Below, one piece after another: positions 14,643-17,785 of a stretch of 17,785 nt of DNA. The stretch comes from Anaerorhabdus sp036641015. GTDB lineage: Bacteria; Bacillota_I; Bacilli_A; Erysipelotrichales; Erysipelotrichaceae. The notes under the pieces were generated by a model. That model was not told where the DNA came from. It saw nothing but the letters and a program-made list of their open reading frames with translations, and searched no databases. How positions within the stretch are numbered: position 1 is the stretch's first letter; each line of letters begins with the position of its first letter. The DNA is taken from positions 1 through 17,785 of the forward strand of contig NZ_JAVWFO010000037.1 in the NCBI RefSeq assembly GCF_036641015.1, given 5' to 3'. A program made the position numbers and the translations under genes.

Positions 14643-16175
14643 ATGAAAAGAGCTTTAGTAAGTGTATCTAATAAAACAGGATTAGTGGATTTTGTACAAG
14701 GTTTAGTTGATTGTGGGTATCAAATTATCTCAACTGGTGGAACAAAGAAAGCTCTTGATGACGCTGGTATTCCAACAATTGCGATAGATGATGTAACACA
14801 CTTTCCAGAAATGTTGGATGGAAGAGTTAAAACATTACATCCACTAATTCATGGTGGATTATTAGGTGTACGTGATAAAGAAAGTCATGTTGCACAAATG
14901 AAGGAGCATAGTATTGAACCTATTGATTTAGTATGTGTCAATTTATATCCATTTAAGGAAACTATTTCAAAACCTAACTTTACTCATGCTGAAGCAATTG
15001 AAAATATTGATATTGGTGGACCAAGCATGATTCGTAGTGCAGCAAAGAATCATCAATTTGTTACGGTAGTAACAGATGTAAGTGATTATCCTACAGTAAT
15101 TGAAGAAATTAAGACTCATGGGGATACAACTCTTGAGACTCGTCAAAAACTTGCTGCTAAAGCTTTCCGTACTACTGCTGCTTATGATGCAATGATTCAA
15201 AAATATTTAACAGATAAGTTTGAGGTTGAAAATCCAGAGAAAGTGGTTTATGGATTTGATTTGGTTCAAACGTTAAGATATGGCGAAAATCCACATCAAA
15301 GTGCATCTTTCTATACTGATGGATCAAAAATGCGTTATGCGATGACAACTGCTAAACAATTGCATGGTAAAGAATTATCATATAATAATATTCAAGATGC
15401 TAATGCAACACTGCAAATTTTAAAAGAATTTATTGGAACACCTGCTGTTGTTGCGGTAAAACATATGAATCCTTGTGGTGTAGCAATTTCTGATAATATT
15501 ACTGATGCTTGGAAAAAAGCATATGCAGCTGATCCTATTAGTATTTTTGGAGGTATTGTAGCATTTAATGAAGAAGTAAATATAGAATGTGCAACTGAAA
15601 TGAGTCAAATGTTCTTAGAAATTATTCTGGCGCCTAGTTTTTCAAAGGAAGCTTTTGAAATATTAAGTCAAAAGAAAAACATTCGTTTAATGACATTTGA
15701 AACTGAAGGTGATGATGCAAAGAATAAGATGGTTTCAGTAACAGGTGGTTTACTTGTTCAAGGTGAAGATGATTATCATGAATGTGTTGAAGACTGTAAG
15801 GTGGTAACTAATGCACAACCTACAAGTGAACAAATCACTGATTCAATATTTGGTATGAAAATTGTAAAGCATGTTAAATCAAATGCAATCGTTTTAGTCA
15901 AAGATGGTCATACGATAGGCATTGGTGCAGGACAAATGAATCGTGTTGGTGCTGCTAAGATAGCGTGTGAACAAGCGGGTGAAAAGGCTAAGGATTCTGT
16001 TTTAGCATCTGATGCATTCTTTCCAATGAATGATACAGTAGAACTTGCAAGTGAATACGGTGTTGCATGCATTATTCAACCAGGTGGTTCAATTAAAGAT
16101 CAAGACTCAATCGATAAATGTAACGAGAAAAATATCGCGATGATTGTTACAGGAAAGCGTCATTTCAAACACTAA
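14643..16175 (+). CDS. purH: Bifunctional AICAR transformylase/IMP cyclohydrolase PurH
   Basis: A 510-residue PurH, the usual size, catalysing the last two steps to IMP: formylation of AICAR with 10-formyl-tetrahydrofolate, then ring closure. The N-terminal cyclohydrolase (about 1-195) shows ALVSVSNKTGLVDF, IISTGGTKKAL and the conserved DGRVKTLHPLIHGGLL, NLYPFKETI and NIDIGGPSMIRSAAKNH. The C-terminal transformylase shows LRYGENPHQSASFY, LHGKELSYNNIQDANA and catalytic K273-H274 in VKHMNPCGVA. TTGGAGGAAG just inside purN supplies the ribosome binding site. The stop TAA overlaps the purD ATG by one base (TAATG). No defects seen. Confidence 0.97.
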   Translation: MKRALVSVSNKTGLVDFVQGLVDCGYQIISTGGTKKALDDAGIPTIAIDDVTHFPEMLDGRVKTLHPLIHGGLLGVRDKESHVAQMKEHSIEPIDLVCVNLYPFKETISKPNFTHAEAIENIDIGGPSMIRSAAKNHQFVTVVTDVSDYPTVIEEIKTHGDTTLETRQKLAAKAFRTTAAYDAMIQKYLTDKFEVENPEKVVYGFDLVQTLRYGENPHQSASFYTDGSKMRYAMTTAKQLHGKELSYNNIQDANATLQILKEFIGTPAVVAVKHMNPCGVAISDNITDAWKKAYAADPISIFGGIVAFNEEVNIECATEMSQMFLEIILAPSFSKEAFEILSQKKNIRLMTFETEGDDAKNKMVSVTGGLLVQGEDDYHECVEDCKVVTNAQPTSEQITDSIFGMKIVKHVKSNAIVLVKDGHTIGIGAGQMNRVGAAKIACEQAGEKAKDSVLASDAFFPMNDTVELASEYGVACIIQPGGSIKDQDSIDKCNEKNIAMIVTGKRHFKH

Positions 16176-17428
16176 TGAAAAAAATATTAGTAATTGGTAG
16201 TGGTGGTAGAGAACATGCAATTGCATATAAGTTTAAATGTTCTCCTCAAGTTGAAGAAGTATATGTAGCACCAGGTAATCCTGGAATGCGCGATGTAGCT
16301 ACACTTGTACCTATTCAAACAAATGAATTTGATAAGTTAATTGAATTTGTTAAAGAAAATAAAATTGATTTGACTTTTGTAGGACCAGAAATTCCATTAT
16401 GTGCAGGAATTGTTGATGAATTTCATAAAGCAAATCTTGAAATATTTGGACCAACAAAAGCTGCTGCAGAACTTGAAGGATCAAAAGTATTCTCAAAAGC
16501 TATGATGAAGAAATATAATATTCCTACTGCAAAATATGAAAGCTTTAGTGATTATGAACAAGCAAAAGAGTACCTTCAAAAACAAGAAATGCCAATTGTG
16601 TTAAAAGCAGATGGATTAGCAGCTGGTAAAGGGGTAATCATTGCAATGACAATGAATGAAGCTTTACAAAGTTTAGAAGAAATGATGTGTAATCATTTGT
16701 TTGATGAAGCTGGCTCAAGTGTTGTCATTGAAGAATTTTTAGAAGGTGAAGAATTTTCTTTGTTGGCATTTGTTAATGGAGATTTGGTAATTCCAATGCA
16801 AATTGCACAAGACCATAAACGTGCATTCGATAATGATGAAGGTTTGAATACGGGTGGTATGGGTGCATATACACCGGTTAATCATATTCCTGAATCTGCT
16901 TATAATGATGCTGTTACCAATATAGTGCAAGCGATGGCAAGTGCTATGGTCAAAGAAGGTAAATCTTTCTTGGGTATTTTGTATGGTGGTTGTATGCTTA
17001 CCAAAGATGGAGTAAAGACGATCGAGTATAATGTTCGTTTTGGCGATCCTGAAACAGAAGTTATATTACCAGCTTTAGAAAATGATTTAGTAGAAGTAGT
17101 TGAAAATACAATGAAAGGTATCCCTACAAAGTTATCTTGGAGTAATGATGCTTATTGTGGTGTAGTTATGGCGAATAAAGGCTATCCCGAAAGTTATCAA
17201 AAAGGAGCTGTTATTGAAGGTTTAGACGTATGTAATGCGAGAGTATTCCATATGGGAACATCTGAAAAGGATGGCAAAATAACCGCAACAGGAGGACGTG
17301 TTCTATTTGTGGTAATGAATGGTAATACATTAAAAGAAGCTCAAGAAGCAGTGTATAAAGAAATAGAAGCTATTCATTGTGATTCACTGTTCTATCGTCA
17401 TGATATTGGAAGTAAGGGAATTAAGTAA
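16175..17428 (+). CDS. purD: Phosphoribosylamine-glycine ligase (GAR synthetase) PurD
   Basis: A 417-residue GAR synthetase, standard length, which joins glycine to phosphoribosylamine using ATP (step 2). Visible features are the N-terminal VIGSGGREHAIAYK loop, VGPEIPLCAGIVDEF, and an ATP-grasp core with GPTKAAAELEGSKVFSK, VLKADGLAAGKGV (nucleotide-binding), NTGGMGAYTPV and YNVRFGDPETEV (metal-binding). The start overlaps the purH stop by one base, with only a weak AGGAAAG well upstream, so translation is probably coupled. It is the last gene of the operon and is followed by a strong terminator. Its substrate would come from PurF, which is not encoded in the window. Confidence 0.97.
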   Translation: MKKILVIGSGGREHAIAYKFKCSPQVEEVYVAPGNPGMRDVATLVPIQTNEFDKLIEFVKENKIDLTFVGPEIPLCAGIVDEFHKANLEIFGPTKAAAELEGSKVFSKAMMKKYNIPTAKYESFSDYEQAKEYLQKQEMPIVLKADGLAAGKGVIIAMTMNEALQSLEEMMCNHLFDEAGSSVVIEEFLEGEEFSLLAFVNGDLVIPMQIAQDHKRAFDNDEGLNTGGMGAYTPVNHIPESAYNDAVTNIVQAMASAMVKEGKSFLGILYGGCMLTKDGVKTIEYNVRFGDPETEVILPALENDLVEVVENTMKGIPTKLSWSNDAYCGVVMANKGYPESYQKGAVIEGLDVCNARVFHMGTSEKDGKITATGGRVLFVVMNGNTLKEAQEAVYKEIEAIHCDSLFYRHDIGSKGIK

Positions 17429-17433
17429 TTATT

Positions 17434-17464
17434 AGGATAAACTCAATTTGAGTTTGTCCTTTTT
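17434..17464 (+). terminator. Intrinsic terminator of the purine operon
   Basis: AGGATAAACTCA (17434-17445) pairs with TGAGTTTGTCCT (17449-17460), one T-G pair, followed by a T run to 17464. It lies five bases after the purD stop. Confidence 0.9.
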
Positions 17465-17481
17465 ACATTTAGCAGTATAAT
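17454..17481 (+). promoter_or_regulatory. Candidate promoter of the 54-residue ORF
   Basis: A perfect -10 TATAAT (17476-17481) with TTGTCC (17454-17459, four of six) 16 bases upstream. The -35 lies inside the right arm of the purine operon terminator, so the two signals share DNA. Confidence 0.6.
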
Positions 17482-17505
17482 TTAATTATAAATGGAGGTA
17501 ATACA

Positions 17506-17670
17506 ATGACTATTCCTAAAGTACAATTCAATATCGCAAAAGAGATTGCATCAAAGATAAAGGAAGAAGATTTAAATAAAAAGTTAGTAGAATCTCTTGA
17601 TGAGAAAACATATGAATATGATGAACTTGTAAAACAACTTGAAAAGAAATTATTATGTTTGGTAGTGTAA
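17506..17670 (+). CDS. Small orphan protein of 54 residues, function unknown
   Basis: A 54-codon ORF from ATG 17506 to TAA 17668. GGAGG (17494-17498) lies seven bases upstream, and a TATAAT -10 lies about 25 bases before the start codon. The protein is highly charged, rich in Lys and Glu, and probably helical (IAKEIASKIKEEDLNKKLVE), with a short hydrophobic end LLCLVV; a single cysteine sits near the end. No signal peptide, zinc motif or membrane helix is visible, and I do not recognise a family. It is flanked by terminators on both sides, so it is its own transcription unit. The combination of promoter, ribosome binding site, ORF and terminator makes a real gene likely. Confidence 0.65.
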   Translation: MTIPKVQFNIAKEIASKIKEEDLNKKLVESLDEKTYEYDELVKQLEKKLLCLVV

Positions 17671-17692
17671 TAATTAAGTAGTTAAGTAAATT

Positions 17693-17737
17693 AAAAGCTT
17701 GTATAGTTTATAATTATAACCATACAAGCTTTTATTA
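17693..17737. terminator. Probable bidirectional terminator between convergent genes
   Basis: AAAAGCTTGTAT (17693-17704) pairs perfectly with ATACAAGCTTTT (17722-17733). T-rich sequence follows on the + strand (TTTTATTATT) and also on the - strand (TTTTAATTT), so it can serve the 54-residue ORF and the minus-strand gene end. The loop contains a further small palindrome (TTATAATTATAA, 17708-17719). Confidence 0.8.
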
Positions 17738-17785
17738 TTCATCAATTGCTTCAGGGTCTAGATAAACTGAAGTACTATCTTTAAT
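17735..17785 (-). CDS. C-terminal end of a minus-strand gene, unidentified
   Basis: Read on the minus strand, the last 51 bases give 16 codons, IKDSTSVYLDPEAIDE, followed by tandem TAA stops (17735-17737 and 17732-17734). The acidic, protein-like ending and the position beside a bidirectional terminator support the end of a convergent gene. Too short to identify; the frame could also be open by chance. Confidence 0.5.
   Translation of the reverse strand: MKDSTSVYLDPEAIDE

Overview
The window is AT-rich chromosomal DNA from a low-GC Gram-positive bacterium (Bacillota). The evidence is a CIRCE operator in front of clpB, strong AGGAGG-type ribosome binding sites on most genes, a guanine riboswitch ahead of the purine operon, and the long single-chain PurL with the glutaminase fused at its end. 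TGA is used as a stop (purM, overlapping the purN start) and tryptophan is written TGG, so this is not the Mycoplasma code. The gene content would suit Erysipelotrichia or a nearby group, but that is inference. No insertion sequence, prophage, CRISPR array, tRNA or rRNA is visible. Every long gene is on the + strand; one probable minus-strand gene end lies at the right edge.

Region 1 (1-6030) is a protein quality-control block. It holds the 3' half of dnaK, a lipoprotein polysaccharide deacetylase that overlaps the dnaK end, dnaJ, a terminator over the dnaJ stop, a CIRCE element, clpB and a strong terminator. DnaK, DnaJ and ClpB form the disaggregation machine; the deacetylase is an unexpected cell-envelope passenger. 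clpB carries a well-placed internal ribosome binding site that could give a form without the N domain.

Region 2 (6031-8540) holds four less characterised genes: a stand-alone RibD-C/dihydrofolate-reductase-fold protein, a LUD-domain (LutC-like) protein, a membrane protein with a possible PH-like tail, and, behind its own promoter, a four-helix membrane protein. Several short dyads lie in the spacers.

Region 3 (8541-17464) is the purine biosynthesis operon purE-purL-purM-purN-purH-purD, with very tight spacing (1-nt and 4-nt overlaps, 1-8 nt gaps). Its leader of about 250 nt contains a candidate promoter, a 16-codon ORF with a good ribosome binding site, a C74-type (guanine) purine aptamer, a readable antiterminator and an intrinsic terminator just before purE. 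The operon supplies GAR synthetase, GAR transformylase, FGAM synthase, AIR synthetase, N5-CAIR mutase and AICAR transformylase/IMP cyclohydrolase. purF, purK, purC and purB are not in the window and must be elsewhere, or replaced, for a complete pathway. Excess guanine should terminate transcription before purE.

Region 4 (17465-17785) has a 54-codon orphan gene with its own promoter and ribosome binding site, a probable bidirectional terminator, and the last 16 codons of a likely minus-strand gene.

Most of the window is conventional. The points most worth following up are the purine leader (leader ORF, short L2 loop, nested antiterminator), the internal clpB start, the deacetylase inside the chaperone operon, and the orphan small ORF.
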